A DNA stretch of 64,000 bases from Streptomyces sp. DH12 (GCF_020873895.1 NZ_JAHWGT010000004.1:215673-279672); one strand, 5' to 3'. Positions 24,682 to 34,002 are shown, counted from the stretch's first letter. Made by a program: numbers and translations. Notes: generated from the sequence alone by a model not told the origin.

Positions 24682-25647
24682 GTGAAACTGTCTCCCGTGA
24701 GACACGTCATCGCCCTCGATGTGGGCGGCACCGGCATGAAGGCCGCCCTGGTCGGGGCCGACGGGGCACTGCTGTACGAGGCACGGCGGGCCACCGGGCG
24801 CGAGCGCGGCCCGGACGCCGTCGTCCGGTCGATCCTCGACTTCGCCACCGACCTCCTCGCCCGCGGCGAGGAGCGGTACGGCGTACGGGCCGAGGCCGCC
24901 GGCGTCGCCGTGCCCGGGGTCGTCGACCCCGTCGACGGGGTCGCCGTGTACGCCGCCAACCTCGGCTGGCGCGACGTCCCGCTGCGCGCCCTGCTGGGCG
25001 AGCGGCTCGGCGGCCTCCCGGTCGCGCTCGGCCACGACGTGCGGACCGGCGGGCTCGCGGAGGGGCGGGTGGGAGCGGGCCGGGGCGCGGACCGGTTCCT
25101 GTTCGTGCCCCTGGGCACCGGTATCGCGGGTGCCATCGGCATCGACGGCACGATCGAGGCGGGCGCGCACGGCTGCGCGGGCGAGATCGGCCACATCGTG
25201 GTGCGCCCCGGCGGCCCGGCCTGCGGCTGCGGCGCACGCGGCTGCCTGGAGACCCTGGCGTCGGCCGCCGCCGTCACCCGCGCCTGGGCGGAGGCGAGCG
25301 GCGACCCGGACGCGGACGCCGCCGACTGCGCCGAGGCCGTCGCCGCCGGAGACGAGCGCGCCGTCCGCGTCTGGCAGGACGCCGTCGACGCGCTCGCCGA
25401 CGGGCTGGTCACGGCGCTCACCCTGCTGGACCCCCGCACCCTGATCATCGGTGGCGGTCTCGCCGAGGCGGGGGAAACCTTGTTCACGCCCCTCAGGGCC
25501 GCCGTGGCGGAGCGCGTCACGTTCCAGCAGCGGCCCGCCATCGTGCCCGCGGCCCTCGGGGACACGGCCGGCTGCCTGGGCGCGGGGCTCCTCGCCTGGG
25601 ACCTGCTCGCCGCCGAGCTCGCCACCGACCTGGAGGTATCCCCCTGA
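24682..25647 (+). CDS. nagK: N-acetylglucosamine kinase, ROK family
   Basis: A 321-residue ROK-family sugar kinase. ALDVGGTGMKAALV is the ATP phosphate loop, ALGHDVRTGGLAEGRVG and GCAGEIGHIVVRP hold the sugar site, and CGCGARGCLE is the zinc-binding CxCGxxGCxE motif. The stop overlaps the nagA start by one base (TGATG), so translation is coupled. In S. coelicolor the equivalent kinase phosphorylates GlcNAc imported without phosphorylation. The GTG at 24682 or the in-frame GTG at 24697 could initiate; neither has a strong ribosome site. Confidence 0.9.
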   Translation: MKLSPVRHVIALDVGGTGMKAALVGADGALLYEARRATGRERGPDAVVRSILDFATDLLARGEERYGVRAEAAGVAVPGVVDPVDGVAVYAANLGWRDVPLRALLGERLGGLPVALGHDVRTGGLAEGRVGAGRGADRFLFVPLGTGIAGAIGIDGTIEAGAHGCAGEIGHIVVRPGGPACGCGARGCLETLASAAAVTRAWAEASGDPDADAADCAEAVAAGDERAVRVWQDAVDALADGLVTALTLLDPRTLIIGGGLAEAGETLFTPLRAAVAERVTFQQRPAIVPAALGDTAGCLGAGLLAWDLLAAELATDLEVSP

Positions 25648-26870
25648 TGGCCGTTCACGCCGACCGCAAGGTCCTCGCCGGGGCCCGCGTGGTGCTGCCG
25701 ACCGGCGTCGTCGAGGGTGGACGGGTCACCGTCGAGGGCGCCCGGATCACCGCCGCCACGGGCGGCCCCGCGGGCCCGGCGAGCGGCCTGCCCGCCGGCC
25801 TCCCCGCCGATCCCGCCGCCGGCCCCGCCACCGGCGACCCCACCGTGCTCGACCTCTCCGGGCACTGGGTCGTCCCCGGCTTCGTCGACCTCCACAACCA
25901 CGGCGGCGGCGGCGCGTCCTTCACCTCCGGCACCCTCGACGAGGTGCTGCGGGGCATCCACACCCACCGGCTGCACGGCACGACCACCCTGGTCGCGTCG
26001 ACCGTCACCGGCGACATGGACTTCCTCGCGCACCGGGCCGGCGAGCTGTCGGAGCTGGCCGAGCAGGGCGACATCGCGGGCGTCCACTTCGAGGGCCCGT
26101 TCATCTCCCCGTGCCGCAAGGGCGCCCACAGCGAGGCGCTGCTGCGCCACCCCGACCCGGCCGAGGTGCGCAAACTGGTCGACGCCGCACGGGGCCACGC
26201 CCGTATGGTGACCCTCGCCACGGAGCTGCCCGGCGGCATCGACTCCGTACGCCTCCTCGCCGAGCACGGCGTCATCGCCGCCATCGGCCACACGGACGCC
26301 ACGTACGAGCAGACCGTCGAGGCGATCGACGCCGGGGCGACCGTCGCCACGCACCTGTTCAACGCGATGCCCGGCCTGGGCCACCGCGCGCCGGGGCCCA
26401 TCGCCGCCCTCCTGGAGGACGAGCGGGTCACCGTCGAGCTGATCAACGACGGTACGCACCTCCACCCCGCCGCCCTCGAACTGGCCTTCCACCGCGCGGG
26501 CCCCGCCCGGGTCGCCTTCATCACCGACGCCATGGACGCGGCCGGTTTCGGCGACGGCGTGTACAGCCTCGGACCGCTGGCGGTCGAGGTGCGCGACGGC
26601 GTGGCCCGGCTCGTCGAGGGCGGCTCGATCGCCGGCTCCACCCTCACGCTGGACACGGCGTTCCGGCGGGCGGCGACCGTCGACGGGCTGCCCGTCGAGG
26701 CGGTCGTCCAGGCCATCTCCGCCAACCCCGCGAAGCTGCTCGGCCTGTACGACCGGATCGGCTCCCTGGAGCCGGGCAAGGACGCCGACCTCGTCGTCCT
26801 GGAGGAGGACTTCACCCTCACGGGCGTGATGCGCAGGGGCGAATGGGTGGTCCACCCCCTCGCGGGGTGA
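25647..26870 (+). CDS. nagA: N-acetylglucosamine-6-phosphate deacetylase
   Basis: A 407-residue amidohydrolase removing acetate from GlcNAc-6-phosphate. Metal and active-site motifs are FVDLHNHGGGG, GVHFEGPFISP (metal Glu), AIGHTDATYEQ, THLFNAM and the catalytic Asp in ITDAMDAAG. A Pro/Gly/Ala-rich insert lies near residues 39-63. It is translationally coupled to nagK. The product, glucosamine-6-phosphate, would pass to NagB or to the SIS enzyme encoded nearby. Confidence 0.95.
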   Translation: MAVHADRKVLAGARVVLPTGVVEGGRVTVEGARITAATGGPAGPASGLPAGLPADPAAGPATGDPTVLDLSGHWVVPGFVDLHNHGGGGASFTSGTLDEVLRGIHTHRLHGTTTLVASTVTGDMDFLAHRAGELSELAEQGDIAGVHFEGPFISPCRKGAHSEALLRHPDPAEVRKLVDAARGHARMVTLATELPGGIDSVRLLAEHGVIAAIGHTDATYEQTVEAIDAGATVATHLFNAMPGLGHRAPGPIAALLEDERVTVELINDGTHLHPAALELAFHRAGPARVAFITDAMDAAGFGDGVYSLGPLAVEVRDGVARLVEGGSIAGSTLTLDTAFRRAATVDGLPVEAVVQAISANPAKLLGLYDRIGSLEPGKDADLVVLEEDFTLTGVMRRGEWVVHPLAG

Positions 26871-27010
26871 CGATCCGGCCGCCCGCCGCAAGATCACCGG
26901 CCCCGGGGGCTGGGCCGGCCGCCCTCCGTTTGGCATGATCGTGAACCGTGGTTCTTCCGGGCCGGCCACCCGAAAACGGCCGGTCCACGACCTCCGGGGG
27001 GCTGGAACCG

Positions 27011-27937
27011 TTGATCCTCACGGTCACGCTCAACACCGCGCTCGACCTCACCTACGCCGTGCCCGCGCTCGTCCCGCACGCCACGCACCGGGTGACCGAC
27101 GTGGTGGAGCGTCCCGGCGGCAAGGGCGTCAACGTCGCCCGCGTCCTGGCCGCCCTCGGCCACGAGACGGTCGTGACGGGCTTCGCGGGCGGCTCCACCG
27201 GGGAGGTCCTGCGTGGCCTGCTCGCGCCGCTGCCCGTACGGGACGCCCTGGTGCCCAGCGCCGGCGCCACCCGCCGCACCGTCGCCGTCACCGACTCCGC
27301 GAGCGGCGACACCACGCAGCTCAACGAGCCCGGCCCGGTGATCACCCCCGCCGAGTGGTCCGACCTCCTCTCCGTCTACGGCGAGCTGCTCGGCGGGGCC
27401 CGCGCGGTCGCCCTCTGCGGCAGCCTCCCGCGCGGGGTCCCCGTCGGCGCGTACGCCGAGCTGGTCCGCCGCGCCCGCGCCGCGGGCGTGCCGGTCCTGC
27501 TCGACACGAGCGGCGAACCGCTGCGCCGGGGCATCGCGGCCCGGCCCGACCTGGTCAAGCCGAACGCCGACGAACTGGCCGCCCTCACCGGCGCCCGCGA
27601 GCCGCTGCGCGCCACCCGCGACGCCCGCCGCCGCGGCGCGCACGCGGTGGTCGCCTCGCTCGGCGCGGAGGGGCTCCTCGCGGTCACCCCGGACGGCACC
27701 TGGCAGGCGGCCCCGCCCGCCCGTGTCGCCGGCAACCCGACCGGGGCGGGGGACTCCGCCGTCGCCGGCCTGCTGGCGGCACTGGTCGAGGGGGCGCCGT
27801 GGCCCGAACGCCTCGCCCGCGCCACCGCGTTGGCGACGGCCACCGTGCACGCCAGGACGGCCGGCGAGTTCGACGCCGACCGGTACGGGGAACTGCTGGA
27901 ACGGGTGACGGTCCGGGAGCTCGCCACCGCGGCCTGA
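27011..27937 (+). CDS. PfkB-family hexose-phosphate kinase (1-phosphofructokinase/tagatose-6-phosphate kinase type)
   Basis: A 308-residue ribokinase-fold kinase. LTVTLNTALDLTY is the N-terminus of the FruK/LacC group, RPGGKGVNVARVLAALG is the sugar-binding signature, and NPTGAGDSAVAG is the GAGD anion-hole/catalytic motif. The TTG at 27011 matches homologue starts, though a longer GTG start at 26948 is possible. FruK acts on fructose-1-phosphate and LacC on tagatose-6-phosphate; with an AgaY-like aldolase 50 bases downstream and nagA upstream, the tagatose-6-phosphate role is attractive but unproven. Confidence 0.85.
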   Translation: MILTVTLNTALDLTYAVPALVPHATHRVTDVVERPGGKGVNVARVLAALGHETVVTGFAGGSTGEVLRGLLAPLPVRDALVPSAGATRRTVAVTDSASGDTTQLNEPGPVITPAEWSDLLSVYGELLGGARAVALCGSLPRGVPVGAYAELVRRARAAGVPVLLDTSGEPLRRGIAARPDLVKPNADELAALTGAREPLRATRDARRRGAHAVVASLGAEGLLAVTPDGTWQAAPPARVAGNPTGAGDSAVAGLLAALVEGAPWPERLARATALATATVHARTAGEFDADRYGELLERVTVRELATAA

Positions 27938-27987
27938 TCCGCCGTCACCCGCGGCCCCGGCGCACGCCCACGGCGGAAGGATCCGAC

Positions 27988-28926
27988 ATGCCCCTCGTCA
28001 GCACCGCTGACCTCGTCGCACCGGCGCGGGCGGCGGGCCGCGCCGTCGCCGCGTTCAACGTCATCACCCTGGAGCACGCCGAGGCCGTCGCCGCCGGGGC
28101 GGAACGCGCCGGCCGGCCGGCGGTCCTCCAGGTCTCCGAGAACGCCGTCCGCTTCCACGGCGGGGACCTCTCCGCCGTCGCGGCGGCCGCCGCGGCCGTG
28201 GCCCGCGCCTGCCGCGCGCCCCTCGCCCTCCACCTGGACCACGTGGTCACCCCGGAGCTGCTGCACGCCGCCCACGCGGCCGGCATCGACTCGGTGATGG
28301 TCGACGCGTCCCGGCTCGGCTACGGCGACAACGTGAAGGCCACCGCGGAGGCCGTCCGCTGGGGCCACGCGCGCGGCATGTGGGTGGAGGCGGAGCTGGG
28401 CCGCGTCGGCGGCAAGGCCGGCGAACCGCCGCTGCACGCCCACGCCCCGGGCGTGCGCACCGACCCGGCGGAGGCCGCGGCGTACGTGGCGGAGACGGGC
28501 GTGGACGCGCTGGCCGTCGCGGTCGGCTCGACCCACGCCATGACGGAGCGGACGGCCGCGCTCGACCACGCGCTGATCGCCGCCCTGCGCGCGGCGGTCC
28601 CGGTCCCCCTGGTCCTGCACGGCTCCTCGGGCGTCCCGGACGCGGAGCTGCGGGCCGCGGTCCGCGCCGGCATGACGAAGATCAACGTGGGCACGGCCCT
28701 GAACACCGCCTACACGGAGGCGATCCGCTCGCACCTGTCGCACGCCCCCGCGACGGTGGACCCCCGCCCCTACCTGACGGAGGCCCGCGAGGCGATGACG
28801 CAGACCGTCGCCCACTTCCTGACGGTGGTCACCACGGGGGCCGACGGGACCGACGGGTCCGGTCGGCCCGACAGGTCGGACGGGTCGGACGGGTCCGGTG
28901 GGCCCGCGCGGGCGGACCGGCCCTAG
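27988..28926 (+). CDS. class II ketose-bisphosphate aldolase (GatY/KbaY/AgaY type)
   Basis: A 312-residue zinc aldolase. [15 protein letters not shown] is the family start, LALHLDHVV supplies the catalytic Asp and first zinc His, [22 protein letters not shown] and [10 protein letters not shown] complete the metal and phosphate sites. It cleaves tagatose- or fructose-1,6-bisphosphate to triose phosphates. The last roughly 25 residues are a Asp/Gly/Ser-rich tail encoded by gacgggtccgg-type microrepeats and look non-essential. Its stop shares a CTAG with the stop of the convergent gene, a 4-base overlap. Confidence 0.9.
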   Translation: MPLVSTADLVAPARAAGRAVAAFNVITLEHAEAVAAGAERAGRPAVLQVSENAVRFHGGDLSAVAAAAAAVARACRAPLALHLDHVVTPELLHAAHAAGIDSVMVDASRLGYGDNVKATAEAVRWGHARGMWVEAELGRVGGKAGEPPLHAHAPGVRTDPAEAAAYVAETGVDALAVAVGSTHAMTERTAALDHALIAALRAAVPVPLVLHGSSGVPDAELRAAVRAGMTKINVGTALNTAYTEAIRSHLSHAPATVDPRPYLTEAREAMTQTVAHFLTVVTTGADGTDGSGRPDRSDGSDGSGGPARADRP

Positions 28927-29957
28927 CTGTCGCGGCGGAGCTGGCCCGGCTTGAGCCAGACCTGGTCGAGGTAGGCCTCGCAGTCGTTGCCCTGCTCGCA
29001 GGACATCTTCAGGGTGTTCTCGCCCTTGTGCAGCTGGACCCAGGAGTACGTCTCGGTCCAGCCCTTCTCCCACGACCCCTCGGGGGCGCGCGCGAAGTTC
29101 GACATGTTGATCTTGCGGGGCTTGCCGTCGTTGACGGTGAGGGACGCCTTGGCGTCCTTGCCGGGGACGCTGTAGGTGAGGAACAGCGTGTACTGGCCGT
29201 CCTCCGGTACGTCGACCTTCCAGCTGGCCGCGCCGCCGACGCCGTTGAACATCACGTACGCCCCGCCGGCGCCCTTCGCGCCCTTGACCTCCGTGCCGAG
29301 CACGGCGGGCGGGGTCAGCTGGAGCGTCGCCGCGTCCCGCTTCTGGGTCTGCGGCTGGGCCGCGCCCGGGTCGGTCGACGGGGAGGGGCGGGTGTCGCCC
29401 GGGTCCGGGGAGGCGGAGACCGAGGCGCCGGGGGCGGGGTTCGCCTTGTCCTTCTCGCCGTCGCTGTTGGTGAGGAGCGCCACAGTGATGCCGGCCACGA
29501 CGACGAGGACCACCGCGACGGCGCCGATCAGCAGGCCCTTGGTGTTCGGCCCGCCGCGGCCCCCGCGGCCGCCCTGGGCGGGTCCGGGCCGGGTGGGCGC
29601 GCCGCCGGGGTAGGTCTCGGGCGCGGCGTACTGGGCGTGCGGCCGGCCGTAGGCGCCGCCTGGCTGCTGGCCGTACGGGCCGCCGGGCTGCTGGCCGTGC
29701 TGGCCGTACGGGGCGCCGGGCTGGCCGTACTGCGGCTGCGGCGGCACCTGGGGCCGCGGGCGCTCGCCGACCGCCCTGACCTGGTTGTACGAGGTGCGGG
29801 GGCGTCCCGGCTGGCCGCTGGTGGGGCCCGGGTAGCCGTAGCCGCCCTGGCTGCCCGGCGGCTGGGCGCCCGACGCCTGACCGTCCGCGTACAGGTAGCC
29901 GAACGGGTCGTCGTCCTCGGGCGTGCCCGCGCCATTGCCGTGGTTACCGGCAGCCAT
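28923..29957 (-). CDS. membrane-anchored protein with extracytoplasmic carbohydrate-binding module
   Basis: A 344-residue single-pass protein. Residues 1-140 are a Pro/Gly/Gln/Tyr-rich cytoplasmic region with [13 protein letters not shown] repeats; residues about 143-165 form the membrane helix ([20 protein letters not shown]); a Pro/Ser/Asp linker leads to a C-terminal beta-sandwich (about 215-344) resembling CBM35/CBM6 modules, with [18 protein letters not shown], a paired Cys (SCEQGNDC) and a terminal YLDQVWLK strand. The binding partner may be cell-wall or exogenous polysaccharide. The role is inferred from the module only. Confidence 0.82.
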   Translation of the reverse strand: MAAGNHGNGAGTPEDDDPFGYLYADGQASGAQPPGSQGGYGYPGPTSGQPGRPRTSYNQVRAVGERPRPQVPPQPQYGQPGAPYGQHGQQPGGPYGQQPGGAYGRPHAQYAAPETYPGGAPTRPGPAQGGRGGRGGPNTKGLLIGAVAVVLVVVAGITVALLTNSDGEKDKANPAPGASVSASPDPGDTRPSPSTDPGAAQPQTQKRDAATLQLTPPAVLGTEVKGAKGAGGAYVMFNGVGGAASWKVDVPEDGQYTLFLTYSVPGKDAKASLTVNDGKPRKINMSNFARAPEGSWEKGWTETYSWVQLHKGENTLKMSCEQGNDCEAYLDQVWLKPGQLRRDS

Positions 29958-30022
29958 CCCTGGTCACTCCTCATCCGTGCTCGCCAGCCGTCACCGACCC
30001 CGGCGAGCCTACCCCGAACGGG

Positions 30023-31762
30023 CTACCCCGCCCGGCGCTGCACCTTGGCCCGGGACCGCTTCTCGATGTACATCCGCTGGTCGGCGGAGTTCAGCACTTC
30101 TTCGACGGACATCCCGCACTCGGCCCAGCCGATGCCGAAACTGGCGCCCACGCGGACCGCCCGGCCGTCGACCCGGATGGGCGGGATGATGCCGTTGCGC
30201 AGGCGTACGGCCAGGTCGGCGGCGTCGGCCGCGCCGAGGCCGTCGGCGAGGACGACGAACTCGTCGCCACCGAGCCGGGCGACCGTGTCCCCGTCGCGCA
30301 CGCCGGCGGTCAACCGGCGCGCCACCTCGATGAGCACGGCGTCACCGGTGTGGTGGCCGAACCGGTCGTTGATCGATTTGAAGCCGTCGAGGTCGCAGAA
30401 GAGCACGGCGAGGCCCTTCCGGCCGTCGTCGACCTCTCCGCCCTCCGGGGCGACGGCGTGGACGTGGCCGTCGTAGGGGCCGCCGGGCGCGGAGGGGTCG
30501 AAGTCGAAGCCGTCCCCGCGGTAGGCGTGGCCGTACTCGTACGCGGCGGGGGCCGTGCCGGCGTGGCCGTTGCCGTAGGCGGCGTCGTAGGCGGGTTCGT
30601 AGGCGGGTTCGTAGGCGGCGGCGTCGTGGCCCGGCTCGTAGCCGGCGGCGTCGGCGGCCGTGGCGCGGACGCGGTCGTCGGGGCGGCCGCACAGCCGGGC
30701 GCTGAGGCGGGCGCGCAGCTCGGCGCTGTTGGGCAGCCCGGTCAGCGCGTCGTGGGAGGCGCGGTGGGCGAGCTGCAGCTCGTGCCGCTTGCGCTCCTCG
30801 ATGTCCTCGACGTGGGTGAGGAGGAAGCGGGGCCCGTCGGCGGTGTCGGCGACGACGGAGTTGCGCAGGGAGACCCACACGTACGTGCCGTCCCGGCGGG
30901 CGAGCCGCAGTTCGGCGCGGCCGCCCTCGGCGGAGGTGCGCAGCAGGGTCCCGACGTCCTCCGGGTGGACCAGGTCGGCGAAGGAGTACCGGCGCATGAC
31001 GGCGGCGGGCCTGCCGAGCAGCCGGCACAGCGCGTCGTTGGCCCGCAGCAGCCGACCGTGCTGGTCACCGCCCATCTCGGCGATGGCCATCCCGGACGGG
31101 GCGTACTCGAAGGCCTGGCGGAACGACTCCTCGCTGGCGCGCAGGGCCTGCTGCTCGCGCTCCAGCCGCACCAGGGCCCGCTGCATGTTTGCGCGCAGCC
31201 GGGCATTGCTGATCGCAATGGCCGACTGGGAGGCGTACATCTGCAGCGCCTCGCGTCCCCAGGCGCCGGGGCGGCGGCCGTTGCGGGGCCGGTCCACGGA
31301 GATGACGCCGAGGAGCTCGCGCTGCCCGCCGGAGGTGTACATGGGGGCGTAGAGCCGGTCCCGGGGGTGCCACTCGTCCTCGAAGCGGGGCTCGGGACCC
31401 TCGGTGTGCCACTGCGGCACGTCGTCGTCTATGAGCACCCAGCCCTCGGTGTGCGGGATGAACCGGAGGTCCCCCCACGCCTCGCCCATGTGGAGGCGCC
31501 GCTCCCAGGAGACGCGGGAGCCGACCCGGCCGGTGATCAGGGCTTCCGCGGCGGCGTTCCCCGCGAAGGCGGCGACGACGAGGTCGCCGTCGGGGCGGAC
31601 GAGGTTGACGCACGCCAGCTCGTAGCCGAGGCCGGTGATGACGCCGTCGGCGACCGTCTGCAGGGTGTCGGCCAGGCTCCGGGCCGTGTTGAGGTTGGCG
31701 ACGACCTGGTGCAGCTGCCGCAGGGTCGCAAGACGGACGTACGGCTCCGACTCGGTCTCCAT
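30023..31762 (-). CDS. cdgB: diguanylate cyclase with GAF and PAS domains
   Basis: A 579-residue soluble enzyme making cyclic di-GMP. A GAF domain covers about residues 25-195, a PAS/PAC domain about 215-340 (EESFRQAFEYAPSGMAIAEM, ILTHVEDIEER-like PAC), and a GGDEF domain about 345-575 with RLGGDEFVVL. An RDGD inhibitory-site motif lies five residues before GGDEF. A Tyr/Ala/Pro-rich insert of about 90 residues splits the first GGDEF helix from LAVLFCDLDGFKSIND. ATG 31762 has GGGGAG upstream. CdgB of S. coelicolor controls development and is a BldD target. A palindrome 131 bases upstream may be an operator. Confidence 0.92.
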   Translation of the reverse strand: METESEPYVRLATLRQLHQVVANLNTARSLADTLQTVADGVITGLGYELACVNLVRPDGDLVVAAFAGNAAAEALITGRVGSRVSWERRLHMGEAWGDLRFIPHTEGWVLIDDDVPQWHTEGPEPRFEDEWHPRDRLYAPMYTSGGQRELLGVISVDRPRNGRRPGAWGREALQMYASQSAIAISNARLRANMQRALVRLEREQQALRASEESFRQAFEYAPSGMAIAEMGGDQHGRLLRANDALCRLLGRPAAVMRRYSFADLVHPEDVGTLLRTSAEGGRAELRLARRDGTYVWVSLRNSVVADTADGPRFLLTHVEDIEERKRHELQLAHRASHDALTGLPNSAELRARLSARLCGRPDDRVRATAADAAGYEPGHDAAAYEPAYEPAYDAAYGNGHAGTAPAAYEYGHAYRGDGFDFDPSAPGGPYDGHVHAVAPEGGEVDDGRKGLAVLFCDLDGFKSINDRFGHHTGDAVLIEVARRLTAGVRDGDTVARLGGDEFVVLADGLGAADAADLAVRLRNGIIPPIRVDGRAVRVGASFGIGWAECGMSVEEVLNSADQRMYIEKRSRAKVQRRAG

Positions 31763-31892
31763 CGCTCGCTCTCCCCGAGACCTCGACAGCAACAATCCAG
31801 GTGTGTCAGCGGCTTCCTCGTGCGGGTGTTTACCGCCACTGAATCACAGCGAGCTGCGCACTCGGTACACAGGGTCAACAATTACTGCCCTG

Positions 31893-31908
31893 TGTGACTC
31901 AAGTCACA
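31893..31908 (-). promoter_or_regulatory. palindrome upstream of cdgB (possible BldD-type site)
   Basis: TGTGACT-CA-AGTCACA is a perfect 7-2-7 inverted repeat. The GTGAC/GTCAC half-sites resemble BldD operators but the spacing differs by about one base from the published consensus, so the regulator is uncertain. Confidence 0.45.
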
Positions 31909-32032
31909 ATAACCGTCCCATTTCCCCGAAATTGCAGAAAGCAAATCAACCCTTGGACCTAGGACCCGGCGGCATCCCGCTGGTCCTCGGGGCCGATGCG
32001 GCCGGGTGGCGGGCGAGGTTAGCGTTCCCTGT

Positions 32033-32581
32033 GTGCTGCCAACAACTCGGACCCCGGTGTCAGCCTCCGACCTGCCCCATCCTGAAGGGGTGAGCGACGA
32101 GGAGTTCCGTGCGGCGATGTCCCGCCTGGCCGGCGGCGTCGTCCTGGTGACGGCCGTGGAGCCGCCGATGGACGAGGACGTGGGCATGACGGCGACGGCC
32201 TTCATGTCGGTGTCGTTGGACCCGCCCCTGGTCCTGGTGAGCCTGCGCAACGGCTCGCGGATGGACGACCTGCTGGCGGAGCAGCCGCTGTGGGGCGTGT
32301 CCGTCCTCGCGGAGAGCCAGCGGCACATCGCGGGCCGCTTCGCGATGCGGGGCCGGATCAGCGACCGCCTGCTGTTCGCCGACATCCCGTACACCCGGGG
32401 CGACCTGACCGGCGCGCCCCTCGTGGGCGGCGCGCTGGCCACGCTGGAGTGCCGCACCGAGCAGCGGGTGGAGGCGGGCGACCACACCCTGGTCATCGCC
32501 CGGGTCCTGGCCACGGCCCTGCCGAGCCCGCAGGGCGCTCCCCTGACGTACTTCCGGGGCGCCTACCGCCATCTGGCCTGA
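32033..32581 (+). CDS. flavin reductase-like FMN-binding protein
   Basis: A 182-residue split-barrel flavoprotein of the flavin reductase family. FRAAMSRLAGGVVLVTA is the N-terminal core, GMTATAFMSVSLDPPLVLVSL is the flavin-binding signature, and GDHTLVIARVLA the C-terminal strand. Members supply reduced FMN to monooxygenases using NAD(P)H. GTG 32033 follows a TAGCGT box by 7 bases, fitting a leaderless start; a longer start at 32006 is possible. No partner monooxygenase adjoins it, so it may be a general reductase. Confidence 0.88.
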   Translation: MLPTTRTPVSASDLPHPEGVSDEEFRAAMSRLAGGVVLVTAVEPPMDEDVGMTATAFMSVSLDPPLVLVSLRNGSRMDDLLAEQPLWGVSVLAESQRHIAGRFAMRGRISDRLLFADIPYTRGDLTGAPLVGGALATLECRTEQRVEAGDHTLVIARVLATALPSPQGAPLTYFRGAYRHLA

Positions 32582-32627
32582 CCACCCGCGGACGGCCGCC
32601 GCCGGCGCACCGGAGCCGTCGGGGCGG

Positions 32628-33056
32628 TCAGTCCCAGTCGCGGGGCGAGCGGCCGCGCTTGGTCTGGGCGCGCTGCTTCTTCTCCCGCAGCCGGCGCTCG
32701 TTGATCCCCCGCGGGACCTTCGTGGGGCGCCGCGGCCTCGGCGGCGGCGCGGTCGCCTCCGCCAGCAGCGACGCGAGCCGCACGGCGGCCGTCTCGCGGT
32801 TGCGCCACTGGGACCGGTGCTCGGAGGCCCGTACGACGAGCACGCCGCCCACGAGGCGGCTCGCGAGCCGCTCCAGGGCCCGCTCCTTCCACACCGGCGG
32901 CAGCGCCTCCGTGCGGGCGAGGTCGAAGCGCAGCTCCACCTGGGAGTCGCTGGTGTTGACGTGCTGCCCGCCCGGTCCCGAGGATCGGGAGAAACGCCAC
33001 TGGAGCTCGGCCTCCGGCAGGGAGACCGAACCGCGGATGACATGGGGACCGGACAT
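32628..33056 (-). CDS. arfB: alternative ribosome-rescue factor (peptidyl-tRNA hydrolase, release-factor-like)
   Basis: A 142-residue ArfB/YaeJ homologue that hydrolyses peptidyl-tRNA on stalled ribosomes. The catalytic loop is SSGPGGQHVN with the universal GGQ, and the C-terminus is a basic tail (RREKKQR-like, ERRLREKKQRAQTKRG) that would enter the empty mRNA channel. No codon-recognition domain is present, matching the family length. The ATG at 33056 (MSGPHVIRGSV) is preferred to one six codons upstream. It converges on the flavin reductase gene. Confidence 0.93.
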   Translation of the reverse strand: MSGPHVIRGSVSLPEAELQWRFSRSSGPGGQHVNTSDSQVELRFDLARTEALPPVWKERALERLASRLVGGVLVVRASEHRSQWRNRETAAVRLASLLAEATAPPPRPRRPTKVPRGINERRLREKKQRAQTKRGRSPRDWD

Positions 33057-33182
33057 GCCCCCCATGTTCCCCAATGGCGCAGTCCCGCGTCACCCGCTTT
33101 TCGCGGTCAGGAACCACCTCGGCACGCCCCGCGTTATGAGCTGTGACGCCATCGAGCACTCAGGCAAGGGAAAGGCACTTCC

Positions 33183-33758
33183 ATGGCTGTAAGCCTGTCC
33201 AAGGGCGGCAACGTCTCGCTGACCAAGGAGGCCCCGGGCCTCACCGCCGTCACGGTGGGCCTCGGCTGGGACGTCCGCACGACCACCGGCACCGACTTCG
33301 ACCTCGACGCCTCGGCGATCGGTGTGGACGCGGCGGGCAAGGTCGCCTCCGACGCGCACTTCGTCTTCTTCAACAACAAGACCACCCCCGACGGCACCAT
33401 CGTCCACACGGGCGACAACCGCACGGGTGAGGGCGGCGGCGACGACGAGCAGATCAACGTCAACCTCGCGGGCCTCCCGCAGAACGTCGACAAGATCGTC
33501 TTCCCGGTCTCCATCTACGACGCGGTGAACCGCTCGCAGAACTTCGGCCAGGTCCGCAACGCGTACATCCGCATCGTGAACCAGGACGGCGGCACCGAGA
33601 TCGCCCGCTACGACCTCAGCGAGGACGCGGCGACCGAGACCGCCATGGTCTTCGGCGAGCTGTACCGCAACGGCACCGAGTGGAAGTTCCGCGCGGTCGG
33701 CCAGGGGTACGCCTCCGGCCTGGAGGGCATCGCCCGCGACTTCGGCGTGAACGTCTGA
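33183..33758 (+). CDS. TerD-family calcium-binding stress protein
   Basis: A 191-residue cytoplasmic TerD protein. [20 protein letters not shown] is the family start; [22 protein letters not shown] and the preceding acidic residues form the calcium sites. The family is linked to tellurite resistance and, in Streptomyces, to calcium-influenced development; most members have no proven biochemical activity. Streptomyces encode many TerD paralogues, so the number is not assigned. The coding strength and AAGG ribosome site support the start. Confidence 0.95.
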   Translation: MAVSLSKGGNVSLTKEAPGLTAVTVGLGWDVRTTTGTDFDLDASAIGVDAAGKVASDAHFVFFNNKTTPDGTIVHTGDNRTGEGGGDDEQINVNLAGLPQNVDKIVFPVSIYDAVNRSQNFGQVRNAYIRIVNQDGGTEIARYDLSEDAATETAMVFGELYRNGTEWKFRAVGQGYASGLEGIARDFGVNV

Positions 33759-33821
33759 CGTTCCGTCCGTCGCCGCACCGGCGCGCCGCGTGCGCGCCGG
33801 TGGCCGGGCCCGGCCCCCGCA

Positions 33822-33884
33822 TGACGGTGCGGGGCCGGCCGCCACGTGACGGTGCGGGGCCGGCCGCCACGTGACGGTGCGGGG
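33822..33884. repeat. tandem 25-bp repeats downstream of terD
   Basis: Two identical copies of a 25-base unit (33822-33846 and 33847-33871, tgacggtgcggggccggccg plus ccacg) and half of a third (to 33884) lie between terD and the acetyltransferase gene. Confidence 0.92.
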
Positions 33885-33923
33885 CAGCCCGCGCGCGTCC
33901 GCGCGGACCTCGACGAGTGACGC

Positions 33924-33958
33924 CCCCGGGGCCCCGCACGGTGTGCGGGGCCCCGGGG
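33924..33958. terminator. hairpin terminator between terD and acetyltransferase genes
   Basis: A perfect 16-bp stem (ccccggggccccgcac) with a 3-base loop lies 165 bases past terD and 45 bases before the next start. Confidence 0.8.
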
Positions 33959-34002
33959 CGTACGGCGCGCCGGGACGCGTCGCTTTGCCTACTGTGGGCC
34001 GC

